The notes below the pieces were generated by a model. The model made no database searches and was not told where the DNA came from. It was given only the letters and a program-made list of their open reading frames with translations. Position numbers and translations under genes: made by a program. This document shows positions 15,313-23,060 of a stretch of DNA of 64,000 nt, in pieces. The DNA lies in the NCBI GenBank assembly GCA_010672825.2, contig JAAHFU020000004.1:496001-560000 (forward strand), in the 5' to 3' direction. This DNA comes from Leptolyngbya sp. SIO1E4 (GTDB lineage Bacteria > Cyanobacteriota > Cyanobacteriia > Phormidesmidales > Phormidesmidaceae). How positions within the stretch are numbered: the first letter of the stretch is position 1; each line of letters opens with the position of its first letter.

Positions 15313-16452
15313 ATGAACAGACGTCTTCAGCTAAACCGCCAACCGCGAAAAAGCGTCAGTCAGCTAGTAATCAAGGGTCTATTTGTCACGATACTTGGCA
15401 CGATGGCAGTTGCCTGCTCTAAAGATGCTGCTAATTTAACTCAACAAGTCCCCCCAGAAGATGTAGAGATCACAACGGATACACAGACCACTCATTCAAC
15501 AGAAAAGCAGGCAGAAAATAAAGACCTTGATAAGGCGACGCCGGAGAGTGACACCGCCGGAGACGCCCAAAATCGTGAAGCAGACTCAGTAGAAGTGGGC
15601 GACGACGGCGAACCGAACGAGCCACTCACCGCCAACATAGAGCGGCTGAACTTACAGCCGGATACACCCTACGGAGACGTGCGATCGCTCGTGATGGCAG
15701 AAGGTTGGGTGCCTTACACTCAAGCAGAAGGCGCGACCCCTGATACGGCCACTATCGCCGTACAAGAAATGCACGCACTCGGCTTTGAGGAAGCACAGTC
15801 TTGCGCTGGCACCGGCCAAGGCTTTTGCCTGTTTGAATTCATCCATGTCAATCGAGCTGCTTTTCCAGAGACCAGGCTTGTTATCATCACGACCCCGTCC
15901 AGTGGCGAACTCTACGGTGAGTCCAAATTTTATAGCTGGCGCATCGATAATTACGAGCCGTCTGTTAACAGCGGGCCGAAGGGTGAAAACTCTAATTTCT
16001 CTTGGCTAGAAGCCAACGCCACCTATGAAAATCAAGACTTGAGTGAAGCACTATATGCAGATGTCCTAGAGGCAGAGCAGGACTGTGTGCTCGCCGAAGA
16101 ATGCGACAACGCTAGATATTTATTTAACGATGTGCTGTTGACCATTAGCGCTGGTGAATTTGGCTCTACAACAACGGCAATCATTCCACACGAATTGCTA
16201 TCTAGAACGCAGGCGTTAACCTACGCGCGAATGCTTGATACCAACCGCGAGATTGATTTTTCCAACGGCTCCATTTTCGATAACAACGAAGGTGAACTGA
16301 CAGATCCTGTGAGAATCACCGAAAGCTTTTTTGAAGCGGATCTACCCGCTGAAAATGCAGCTTACAATCGAGGATCAATTAAAGTAGTGAAACTGATTTC
16401 AAGTCCAGGCGAAGATATCGCTCGGATTGAGTTCGAGATAATAGTGCTATAG
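15313..16452 (+). CDS. secreted lipoprotein of unknown function
   Basis: The 379-aa protein has a basic N-terminus, a hydrophobic stretch (LVIKGLFVTILGTMAVAC) and a lipobox AVAC followed by Ser, so it should be lipid-anchored outside the cytoplasm. Residues ~36-110 form an acidic, Thr/Glu/Asp-rich linker. The folded part starts near NLQPDTPYGDVRSLVMAEGWVPY and has four cysteines, in two pairs (SCAGTGQGFC and DCVLAEEC), that could form disulfides. The family is not recognised. A hairpin follows the gene. Confidence 0.75.
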   Translation: MNRRLQLNRQPRKSVSQLVIKGLFVTILGTMAVACSKDAANLTQQVPPEDVEITTDTQTTHSTEKQAENKDLDKATPESDTAGDAQNREADSVEVGDDGEPNEPLTANIERLNLQPDTPYGDVRSLVMAEGWVPYTQAEGATPDTATIAVQEMHALGFEEAQSCAGTGQGFCLFEFIHVNRAAFPETRLVIITTPSSGELYGESKFYSWRIDNYEPSVNSGPKGENSNFSWLEANATYENQDLSEALYADVLEAEQDCVLAEECDNARYLFNDVLLTISAGEFGSTTTAIIPHELLSRTQALTYARMLDTNREIDFSNGSIFDNNEGELTDPVRITESFFEADLPAENAAYNRGSIKVVKLISSPGEDIARIEFEIIVL

Positions 16453-16502
16453 AACTGTTACGTTGATTACGGGCTCGCTTTTGCTGGCATCTACAATCAC
16501 GG

Positions 16503-16531
16503 GAGCTTGAGGTTTTCCCAACCTTAAGCTC
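16503..16531 (+). terminator. 12-bp stem hairpin after the lipoprotein gene
   Basis: The arms GAGCTTGAGGTT and AACCTTAAGCTC pair with one mismatch around a 5-nt loop, 50 nt after the stop codon. The T run is weak. The position suits a terminator. Confidence 0.55.
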
Positions 16532-16621
16532 TATGTCCTTGACAGGACACCCAACCTCTTTAACGCCCATCGTCTGCATAGTTAGGCATCGAACCTTTCC
16601 ACAAAGGAGATTGCTTCAGAA

Positions 16622-16664
16622 TGCCCGGTTTCTGATTAATGGTTGATGCGGTGGGCGCTGCTAT
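16622..16664. repeat. dispersed repeat, copy 1
   Basis: Contains the core TGATTAATGGTTGATGCGGT followed by GGGCGCTGC. The same core occurs at 22885-22925 (same orientation) and inverted at 50447-50492; a decayed form lies at 28848-28950. Every copy sits at the edge of an orphan gene group. Confidence 0.8.
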
Positions 16665-17206
16665 GACGAATAAACTTGGGCAAAAGTGAGTCCTGTCAAG
16701 GAGCTTCTTAAAACTTGGTTTCGACAAGAATCAGTAGAAAATATTTCAGTTCTACTGAATTGAGGAATCTTAAAAAGCATCGTGTCATTCAGATTTTCAG
16801 TGAAAAATGAATAACTTTGAATATTCATAATTCTGCCACTAGAGAAGTATTCTATTTCACTATTATCTTCATCTAAGCAGTCTATAAGATTCACAACATT
16901 CAATATATACATATCGATTTTGTCAACATTTTCTATGGAAAGCACTTCTACTTCACTCTCTAAAGCTTCGCCGAGATTTTCAAGTGCAAAGGAATCACAA
17001 ATTAAGATTCCTGGATCTATGTCAGTAAAGTTTGCAATAGGCTTATTGTTCTTAATTTTCATCCTAGGTATTTGCCAGGTGTCTGCAAGACGCTGGCCTT
17101 CGAAATCTGGCCACTCAGGCATAAACTCTAATATCTGATTGGATTCATCCACTAGGAATGCAGATGCGAATCTCCTTACATCAAATCTAACAGTCCAGAC
17201 TCTCAT
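16661..17206 (-). CDS. orphan immunity protein, Imm11/DUF1629-like
   Basis: This 181-aa protein follows the DUF1629 (Imm11) pattern closely: a conserved Trp-Pro N-terminal region, ILICDSFALENLGEALESEVEVLSIE, then MYILNVVNLIDCLDEDNSEIE, SSGRIMNIQSYSFF, a LFKIPQFSRTEIF strand and the GLTGLTFAQVY ending. Members of this family neutralise cognate polymorphic or RHS toxins in the cytoplasm. No toxin gene is adjacent, so it is an orphan here. The family call is from recalled motifs and needs a profile search. Confidence 0.75.
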   Translation of the reverse strand: MRVWTVRFDVRRFASAFLVDESNQILEFMPEWPDFEGQRLADTWQIPRMKIKNNKPIANFTDIDPGILICDSFALENLGEALESEVEVLSIENVDKIDMYILNVVNLIDCLDEDNSEIEYFSSGRIMNIQSYSFFTENLNDTMLFKIPQFSRTEIFSTDSCRNQVLRSSLTGLTFAQVYSS

Positions 17207-17319
17207 CTCTAAAACTTCTCCAGATTATTAATAAGGAAATCTGTTGGCTTCCAAATCCCTTGCGATACCTCAGATCGAGATAACGGTCGAGCTATTTGCT
17301 ATTCTTTCAGACCCCAATC

Positions 17320-17778
17320 CTATGAAGACGATTCATCTTGACTGCGACGCTCTACATATCCCTCAATACAGTTAGGTAGAATGATAGAACACATCACATG
17401 GAATAACATAAATAACCCGAATTCGATAACTTTAATGGCACTTTGGAAGAGTACTGACTGCTCATCTAATTTATAGATTAAAATAGATGGCCTTCCGTAG
17501 ATAATGGAAGAAGCAAGATAAAAAAGTAAGGATAATGGAATGGGGGAAGCCATTCTCCTAGTAAATAGACCAGGCAGTGTAAAAATCAATACTGAGACAA
17601 TATCTATTACTACTCCAGCAACCCACAAGTAACCAATTAAAAGAAAGGATTTAGAAAAAGAAAACTCCTTTAAAAGAGATAGCTGAACGAAAGATGAGAA
17701 CCATACAATAATTGTGAGAACCAACATTGTTTTTACAATAAGCTTCCGCAGATTAGGATTTCTGGGTCTTCGATTCAT
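17320..17778 (-). CDS. small membrane protein, possible immunity protein
   Basis: The 152-aa protein has about four hydrophobic segments (LIVKTMLVLTIIVWFSSFV, SFLLIGYLWVAGVVIDIVSV, PIPLSLLFYLASSIIYG, GLFMLFHVMCSIILPNC) and a polar C-terminus. The family is not recognised. Small AT-rich membrane proteins beside immunity-type genes are often immunity proteins against membrane-active toxins; this is inference from context. Confidence 0.55.
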   Translation of the reverse strand: MNRRPRNPNLRKLIVKTMLVLTIIVWFSSFVQLSLLKEFSFSKSFLLIGYLWVAGVVIDIVSVLIFTLPGLFTRRMASPIPLSLLFYLASSIIYGRPSILIYKLDEQSVLFQSAIKVIEFGLFMLFHVMCSIILPNCIEGYVERRSQDESSS

Positions 17779-17863
17779 GGTTTATATATTCTTTGTCCTA
17801 TTAGTCCCTTGAATGCTTCCAATCCTTGAGGACAACTAAGCTTATTGGCTGGTACAACTTAGT

Positions 17864-17917
17864 GATGTAAGGTGCTGATATTCTTAGAAAAATATCAGCA
17901 CCTTTATATTTACATCC
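17864..17917. terminator. strong 14-bp hairpin, REP-like or terminator
   Basis: Perfect 14-bp arms (AAGGTGCTGATATT at 17869-17882 and AATATCAGCACCTT at 17891-17904) enclose an 8-nt loop. Outer GATGTA / TACATC pairs extend it across a small bulge. It resembles two other GGTGC...GCACC inverted repeats at 19760 and 27557. It lies in a ~250-nt gap without a gene. Confidence 0.75.
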
Positions 17918-17967
17918 CTGTCATAACTTGGGTTTCTGGGTAAATGAATAAAGCACTATTTAGAGCC

Positions 17968-18035
17968 ATAGTGAGTAGGATGGGTAGTGCCAAAAAACTA
18001 TCAGGAAATCAAACAACTGGTTTCTCCAGCCTATT
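17968..18035. repeat. dispersed ~60-bp repeat, copy A
   Basis: The stretch with GGGTAGTGCC, then CTATCAGGAAATCAAA matches 26439-26508 over about 60 bases with scattered differences and small gaps. Both copies are beside orphan immunity-like genes. Confidence 0.6.
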
Positions 18036-18213
18036 TAGCCCCATCTAAGAGCCTTTTTAGCACCTTTCTTACCAAGCCAAATTCCTTGGATGATGGTCTC
18101 GTCGACGTAAAGGAAATGTTGTCAGCTTTGGCAAATAGAGGTGCACGGCGATAGGTGACCCAGGTCAAAAAAACAGGGTGTTTAGGAAAATAGATGCGGC
18201 AATAGTTGGGCAT
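18031..18213 (-). pseudogene. REP-associated tyrosine transposase (RAYT) N-terminal remnant
   Basis: The first ~35 residues (MPNYCRIYFPKHPVFLTWVTYRRAPLF with AKADN following) match the start of TnpA-REP/Y1 transposases of the IS200/IS605 superfamily. The rest of the domain, including the HUH pair and catalytic Tyr, is missing, and the tail is unrelated. A complete enzyme would be ~150-190 aa. RAYTs mobilise or maintain REP hairpins, and several hairpins lie nearby. Confidence 0.7.
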
Positions 18214-18305
18214 CGAGCATTTCTAAAAAGAGATGCTCTAGAATACTGGGCTTGTTGTTACTTTGTTCTTGATGCAAGAGGTGCATTCCGCTATGGTCAT
18301 GTTTG

Positions 18306-18884
18306 CTATAAGAGTCCTTCGTAAACAAAGTCATCAATAGTACCTTCCGGAAGAATAAGTTCTTGCAAAGAAGTATCACTATTAAAACTTCTGATTTCTA
18401 AATTAGCTCCTTTAAGATTGACTTGACTCATCTCGTAAATGAATAGTTCAGCATCAGTTAAATCTGCTTTACTTAGATCGACTTCTCTCATCTGAACTCT
18501 GAAAAACTTTGAATAAGATAACTCGGAGCTACTCATAGTTGTTTTCACGAAATTAACCCCTGCTAAAATAGAATACGCTAGATTTGACTCACGCAAATCA
18601 ACTTTAGATAAAAAACATTCATTGATTTCAATTCCTCTCAAGTCAGCTCGTTTAAAGTCTGAGTTACAAATATTTGTTCTATACATTTTCGCGTTCTTTA
18701 GGATTGCATCTCTAAAGCAAGCCCCTTTTAACTCTAAATTCTCCAAAACTCCATTAGATAATACAGCGCCACTAAAATCAATTTCATTAATGTTAAGGCC
18801 AACTAAAATTAGTTCATCAAATATAACTCCTCCAAAATCTCTCTCACCAGATGTGTATCTAGACATGAATTCATCTGTATCCAC
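18306..18884 (-). CDS. pentapeptide repeat protein
   Basis: The 192-aa protein shows the A(D/N)LXX-type periodicity through most of its length: SGAVLSN, LKGACFRDAILKNAKM, SDFKRADLRGIEI, KVDLRESNLAYSILAGVNF, EVDLSKADLTDAELF, QVNLKGANLEI. This predicts a right-handed quadrilateral beta-helix. The GTG start at 18884 is supported by AGAGGAT 6-7 bases upstream. Pentapeptide proteins have varied roles including toxin immunity; here context favours an immunity-like cargo gene. Confidence 0.85.
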   Translation of the reverse strand: MDTDEFMSRYTSGERDFGGVIFDELILVGLNINEIDFSGAVLSNGVLENLELKGACFRDAILKNAKMYRTNICNSDFKRADLRGIEINECFLSKVDLRESNLAYSILAGVNFVKTTMSSSELSYSKFFRVQMREVDLSKADLTDAELFIYEMSQVNLKGANLEIRSFNSDTSLQELILPEGTIDDFVYEGLL

Positions 18885-18955
18885 GGAAATATCCTCTTAA
18901 TTCTTCAAAGTGCGGGCACAGTTATTATCAATGAGGTACTTGGTAAAGAACAGCT

Positions 18956-19690
18956 TTAGGAAGGGTTTTCAAGAGGGGTTAATCCATTGAGCATACTAGG
19001 TAGTGCATTTAGAAAACGATCACATACGAGAGTAAGCACATCAGATGCCTCTGGAACATCTTCATCTGTAATCAGATCCCACTTTGTTGCAGCAATCCCT
19101 AATATGGCTAAATAATTTGACGCGAGCAAAGGAAGGTAGGGAATATCTTGGGAAAGAATAGGAATTACGTGCATGTAATGTAGCAAATTCTTTCTATCTA
19201 CAAACACAAATGTCTTTATCAACCAAGATCCAATAGTAAATCTAAATTCTAAATTTGAGCTGTCGATGCTGTACGGATCGCCAAATATGAGATGCAATGA
19301 TTTCTTGACAGCTTCTTTGATATTCTTAGCTTTAGCCTTTCCTTTATCTTCTTGTAGCTTTCGATAATTCCAACTTCTATTTTTATCTTCTTGAATTTTA
19401 CGAAAATAAGAGCCAGAAGGATTTTGGTCTTCTTCAAACAATTTTTCTCCAATTAGTTGACAAGCTTTTGGATAATTAGCTCTAACTCTAGATTGAAGGT
19501 ATGTTACTTTCTGATCATGTGGCAGACGATCCACAAAATCAACAAACTTTGTGACTCCATATCCTTTAATACGCCTAGCGATTGAGAAGTTACTCCTTAG
19601 TTCTTCCTGGACTTCTTCCAGTGCCCAATAATACTGCCTTAAAAGAAATTCGTCTCGTAGTTTTTGTTCCTGCAAGGTTATCTGACTCAT
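18956..19690 (-). CDS. hypothetical protein starting inside an RHS remnant
   Basis: I do not recognise this 244-aa protein. It is helical and charged, with a near-duplicated basic segment (YFRKIQEDKNRSWN and YRKLQEDKGKAKAK). The C-terminal half contains a long hydrophobic but soluble-looking region (YLPLLASNYLAILGIAATKWDLI). Its ATG overlaps, in another frame, an RHS-type peptide (TLYPDGTRTQ), which is where an immunity gene would lie after loss of its toxin. Immunity function is inferred only from that position. Confidence 0.6.
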   Translation of the reverse strand: MSQITLQEQKLRDEFLLRQYYWALEEVQEELRSNFSIARRIKGYGVTKFVDFVDRLPHDQKVTYLQSRVRANYPKACQLIGEKLFEEDQNPSGSYFRKIQEDKNRSWNYRKLQEDKGKAKAKNIKEAVKKSLHLIFGDPYSIDSSNLEFRFTIGSWLIKTFVFVDRKNLLHYMHVIPILSQDIPYLPLLASNYLAILGIAATKWDLITDEDVPEASDVLTLVCDRFLNALPSMLNGLTPLENPS

Positions 19691-19724
19691 CGATGATTTG
19701 GGTACGTGTGCCGTCGGGATAGAG
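19682..19724 (-). pseudogene. RHS/YD-repeat fragment
   Basis: One frame encodes TLYPDGTRTQIIDESD, a standard RHS/YD-repeat motif, immediately before and overlapping the start of the 244-aa gene. No longer RHS frame remains. It is one of at least four such scraps in this island. Confidence 0.6.
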
Positions 19725-19759
19725 AGTTTAAATTCGCTGGCCTAGTATCAATCAGGGAC

Positions 19760-19815
19760 GGTGCATTCCAACAATTTGATAGGCATGGAAATTATCAGTA
19801 GACAAGGAATGCACC
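19760..19815. repeat. inverted repeat GGTGCATTCC / GGAATGCACC
   Basis: Perfect 10-base arms are separated by 36 nt that hold a weaker inner pairing. The shape and GGTGC...GCACC ends resemble the inverted repeat at 27557-27613 and the hairpin at 17869-17904. Confidence 0.75.
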
Positions 19816-19855
19816 CTACACTTGCTACTTGAGCTCAAAACAGTATCTATGCTTG

Positions 19856-20479
19856 CTAGGTAATTCTTCCCAAGATAAACGTTGTAACGAAATGTCTTAT
19901 AAAAGAAAATCCCAAAAAATCAGCTATCGAGATAAATGCAGGGACTGATATTACTGGAAACAGAAGGATTTTAACCAAAGCCTCGGGAAAAGAGACGCTT
20001 CTAAATCTATTCCCTGTTATTTTAACTCCTTCTTTATATACAGTTTTAGGTTTATTAAGATCAATGTCTAAGGATCGAGAAAAAAGGTAACTTAGAAAAC
20101 CAGCTACAAACCATGCTATTCGGGTAGCAATGACATATCCATCTTTCCATCCGTCAATAATCACAAAATCAGGAAAATGTAGGTTTCCTAAAATGTGCAT
20201 AGATCCAATAAACAAAAATATGACTGTATATGTAAATATTGACAATATGTTTGATCTTAATTTCAATCTTTTACGTCGACTGTTGACATCTATTTCATGA
20301 TATTCAAGAATCAGTGAGATAAGATAAGCAAAAGAAAACATCGAAAAAAAGAAAAATGTTATGGAGTTATGATTCCATCCATTTATCTCAAAAACTACTA
20401 TGGTAAAAATCAATACTATAGTCGAAATCAAGAATGGGAAAAGAGATAGAGGAGTTGCTGGCTTTATTTTTCTGCTCAT
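19856..20479 (-). CDS. hypothetical membrane protein next to an RHS fragment
   Basis: The 207-aa protein has about five hydrophobic segments (LFPFLISTIVLIFTIVVFEI, ITFFFFSMFSFAYLISLIL, LSIFTYTVIFLFIGSMHIL, YVIATRIAWFVAGFLSYLF, ILLFPVISVPAFISIADFL). The family is not recognised. It begins 18 bases after the end of an RHS fragment on the same strand, the normal place of an RHS immunity gene. Confidence 0.6.
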   Translation of the reverse strand: MSRKIKPATPLSLFPFLISTIVLIFTIVVFEINGWNHNSITFFFFSMFSFAYLISLILEYHEIDVNSRRKRLKLRSNILSIFTYTVIFLFIGSMHILGNLHFPDFVIIDGWKDGYVIATRIAWFVAGFLSYLFSRSLDIDLNKPKTVYKEGVKITGNRFRSVSFPEALVKILLFPVISVPAFISIADFLGFSFIRHFVTTFILGRIT

Positions 20480-20496
20480 CTAAAAACTCCTGAAAA

Positions 20497-20772
20497 TTAG
20501 CCTTGAACTTTGAATACTAGGTGGCAAGCAATGAAAGCATGGGCCTCGATTTTCAAAAGGCAAGTGGTTTCAGTGACGCGACCTAAGTTATCGTAGGTGA
20601 CAGTCATCCGGGGACTATCAGTGAGTGTGTCGGGGGTGTCGTCGTAGATCGTTTCGGTGAGGTGACCGAGGGCATTGTAGCGATATTCAGTGCGGTTGCC
20701 CCGCTCATCAATTCTGGCTTTGACGCGACCATCTTGGGTGTATTGGGTGAAGATGTGGTTAAGTAGATGCCC
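20497..20772 (-). pseudogene. RHS/YD-repeat gene fragment cut by the IS630 element
   Basis: The frame reads HIFTQYTQDGRVKARIDERG, then EYRYNALGHLTETIYDD, then SPRMTVTYDNLGRVTETT, several successive YD repeats. It then continues into unrelated residues and stops at 20497. The 5' side ends at the IS630 boundary. It is clearly homologous to the plus-strand remnant at 27614-27897 (GRIKARIDERGNPTEYRYDA). It is a piece of a once much longer RHS toxin gene. Confidence 0.88.
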
Positions 20773-20791
20773 TTAAATAAACGTCGCCCTG

Positions 20792-21484
20792 CTAAGTGGT
20801 GAGAAAGTTGGGGTTGGCTTGACGTTTGGAAGCGAAATTAAACCGTTTGAGGACATAGCCAGCCTTCGCGCCTCTGCCATTCAATCCGGCAATGACGCCG
20901 ATGGCTAAGTCATAGGTATCTTCAAACATCTCTCCGCGCATCCCATGGGCTTTGAGTTGATGCCATTCGGTCTCAATCGGGTTCATCTCCGAGCAATAAG
21001 GGGGCAGCTGAAAGAACTCCAGTCCCTGAGCCTGCCAAATCGGGAGCCGCTGTCGAACCGCTTTGCTGGTATGGATTGAGGCATTATCTTGGACAATGAC
21101 TGTGGCGATACCTGTGCGCTGAAACAGGCGGTGGGCGCGAGTGGCTTGCCAATCCATGAAGCGGATATAGGTGGCACTGGTGAGACTACCCACGACTAAG
21201 CCGTAGCTCATCTGGCGTCCCGGTTCCCAAAGGCCCAGAATACTCAGTCGCCGGCTGCGTTTGCCGGTCTGCTCTTGGCGCTTCTGAGTGCCGACTAACG
21301 ACCAACTGTAGCTGACGGGACTCCAGCTATCGAAACCCGACTCATCAAGGTACTGCAACCGAATATAGCCATCTTGAGCCGCTTGCTCAAGCAGCTCTAA
21401 GTCTGCCTGTTTTCGGGCTCGCAGCACTGGGTCTTGGCGACGGCGATGGCTATGACGAGTGCGTTTCCACCGATATCGTTTTTT
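20792..21484 (-). CDS. IS630 transposase, DDE catalytic part (second frame)
   Basis: From the A7 run at 21479-21485 the second frame encodes RYRWKRTRHSH..., then the catalytic domain: QYLDESGFDSWSPVSYSW (first Asp), VIVQDNASIHTSKAVRQ (second Asp) and QLPPYCSEMNPIETEWHQLK (final Glu). All three acidic residues of the DDE triad are therefore present. It continues the helix-turn-helix frame only after a +1 (or -2) shift, or loss of one A. Confidence 0.85.
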   Translation of the reverse strand, partial: KKRYRWKRTRHSHRRRQDPVLRARKQADLELLEQAAQDGYIRLQYLDESGFDSWSPVSYSWSLVGTQKRQEQTGKRSRRLSILGLWEPGRQMSYGLVVGSLTSATYIRFMDWQATRAHRLFQRTGIATVIVQDNASIHTSKAVRQRLPIWQAQGLEFFQLPPYCSEMNPIETEWHQLKAHGMRGEMFEDTYDLAIGVIAGLNGRGAKAGYVLKRFNFASKRQANPNFLTT

Positions 21485-21884
21485 TGAGGAGGCGTCTCAG
21501 ATGGCTCCGGCTCAGGTGAATCCCATGGGCCTCAGCCAGATGTTCCACCAGTTGACGACTGTTGACGGTGCCTTCCTCAGTGGATATGTGCTGCCTCAAC
21601 GCCGTCATCACCGCGCTCGAACAGCGCGGCGGTCGACCGCCGCGGGGCTGATCCCATAACCCATACAACCCGTCCTGTTGCCACCGATGAATCGCCTTAC
21701 GGGCAGTGGCAACTTGCCAGCCCAGATATTCGGCAATCTGGTGTGGCGTCCATCCTCGATGGCTTAAGCGCAGGGCCTCTGCTCGATCTTTCGTCCGTTG
21801 AGGCACGCTCGATGCCGCGCGGAGCTCTTGCAGGGTGCGATCTTCCTCTCGGCTCAGTTCGGCTCGCAAGATTGGGGTTGACAT
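21450..21884 (-). CDS. IS630 transposase, N-terminal HTH part (first frame)
   Basis: The 144-aa product has two helix-turn-helix units typical of IS630: RAEALRLSHRGWTPHQIAEY with VATARKAIHRWQQDG, and then VNSRQLVEHLAEAHGIHLSR with HLRRLLKK. It passes the A7 run at 21479-21485 and stops 10 codons later. A shift there would join it to the catalytic part, giving ~363 aa, the normal family size. The element could use slippage, or this copy could be a frameshift mutant. Confidence 0.85.
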   Translation of the reverse strand: MSTPILRAELSREEDRTLQELRAASSVPQRTKDRAEALRLSHRGWTPHQIAEYLGWQVATARKAIHRWQQDGLYGLWDQPRGGRPPRCSSAVMTALRQHISTEEGTVNSRQLVEHLAEAHGIHLSRSHLRRLLKKTISVETHSS

Positions 21885-21969
21885 CGTTCAGATAACCTCA
21901 ATAAGAAGGCTCTTCAGCATACCTCCACTGCTACGTTTAATTCTGCTCCCCTACTTATTATCGCTATTC

Positions 21970-22548
21970 TTATGTATCAATAATGATACGCCCGTCTTTT
22001 ATCTCTATATTCTTAATCCTACTTGTGATTCTTTTGATAAACCTTTTTTCCTCAGAGTTTCTTTCTAGAATAGACATATAGTCAACGCCTCTTCTACATA
22101 ACTCAAAAGTTGAACCTTTGAGCTTCGAGGAACCGAGTAGGAATTCGATAAAGCCATCACTTCCTCCTGTAACCTTCAAACTTTCATCGAACAAACCACC
22201 TTTGGGTACCTGCATGCAACTTACTGAGCGTAAGGTATAGCCTTCATACCAATTGTTATTATTGTCCTTGTAGAAGGAAAGATCTCTGCTCATTTTTACG
22301 CTCAAGAATGGGAATATCCATATAGGTTGGATATCAAATATTTCTGTAATATAATCCACACTGATTTTGTAGTGGATAAAACCTAGCCAATTCTTCTCAA
22401 GAAATGAAAGACCCGAGAGGATGGCACTGTAAACAGCATGATATTCTTGGTTGAGCGCATCCAACTCATCGGAAGATATGCTGAGTGTAGGACCTTCCTC
22501 TCTTAAGACCCTTTTTTTGAAATTATTTATCTTATCTTGCACTTGCAC
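21970..22548 (-). CDS. hypothetical protein with a broken paralog nearby, probable immunity gene
   Basis: The 192-aa protein (GTG start) is not a family I recognise. Its C-terminal third (DGFIEFLLGSSKL, then FELCRRGVDYMSILERN and KRITSRIKNIE) is clearly repeated in a decayed copy at 26516-26738. It follows an RHS scrap (TTFHDGTST) on the same strand. Duplication with decay beside RHS scraps fits an immunity gene; function is inferred from that alone. Confidence 0.65.
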   Translation of the reverse strand: MQVQDKINNFKKRVLREEGPTLSISSDELDALNQEYHAVYSAILSGLSFLEKNWLGFIHYKISVDYITEIFDIQPIWIFPFLSVKMSRDLSFYKDNNNNWYEGYTLRSVSCMQVPKGGLFDESLKVTGGSDGFIEFLLGSSKLKGSTFELCRRGVDYMSILERNSEEKRFIKRITSRIKNIEIKDGRIIIDT

Positions 22549-22663
22549 TGTAATTTATGTACCCGTTTCTGGTTTTCACGGTTGTAGCCTAGTGACAAAG
22601 GTGGCAACACCTAAAGTATGTCTCATTCTTTCAAAAGCCTACAGTTCTATGGGCTTTTAATGT

Positions 22664-22722
22664 TATGTACGGATGTGCTGGTGCCGTCGTGGAAGGTAGT
22701 TTCAGCCAATGCGATCCAGCAT
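22664..22722 (-). pseudogene. RHS/YD-repeat fragment
   Basis: The minus strand encodes ALAETTFHDGTSTSVHN, an RHS-type repeat, about 115 nt upstream of the 192-aa gene. Nothing longer remains. The rest of the 22549-23060 gap holds dispersed repeat copy 2 and no gene. Confidence 0.6.
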
Positions 22723-22884
22723 CAATCGGGGTTGGAATAATACTTATTTTTTCTATGCGTCAGTAGTTGAGCGACTGGCCACAATTCACGCGGCTATCAT
22801 CTGTCGCCTAGCGCTACCGCCGAAGGCAATTAACAGAAATTTAGCGCCTAATTTCAAAAACGGTAAGTTAAGTTGACAGTCCCC

Positions 22885-22925
22885 CGGTTTGTGATTAATG
22901 GTTGATGCGGTGGGCGCTGCCTACC
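22885..22925. repeat. dispersed repeat, copy 2
   Basis: Shares TGATTAATGGTTGATGCGGT and the following GGGCGCTGC with 16622-16664. It lies between the RHS scrap and the end of the oxidoreductase gene. Confidence 0.8.
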
Positions 22926-23060
22926 CTACCCGCTGATGTGACTAAACTTGTTGAAGACTATGCCAAACTACTGCTTGCGATCGCGACCCTTTTGGCCCTC
23001 GTCTAAAGCAGACAACTAACAGCCTCTTCTGAACATAGTTCTATAATTCATGTTCTATGT

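Larger units (their letters stand above)
20773..21944 (-). mobile_element. IS630-family insertion sequence
   Basis: The element carries a two-frame transposase and is bounded by imperfect inverted ends containing AAACGT (about 20775-20790 and 21928-21944). Exact ends and a TA target duplication cannot be fixed by eye. It interrupts an RHS remnant on its left side. Confidence 0.75.

Noticed and set aside
18182-18379. 65-codon minus-strand frame overlapping the pentapeptide gene
   Set aside because: It overlaps the end of a clearly coding gene in another frame and has no family or ribosome site.
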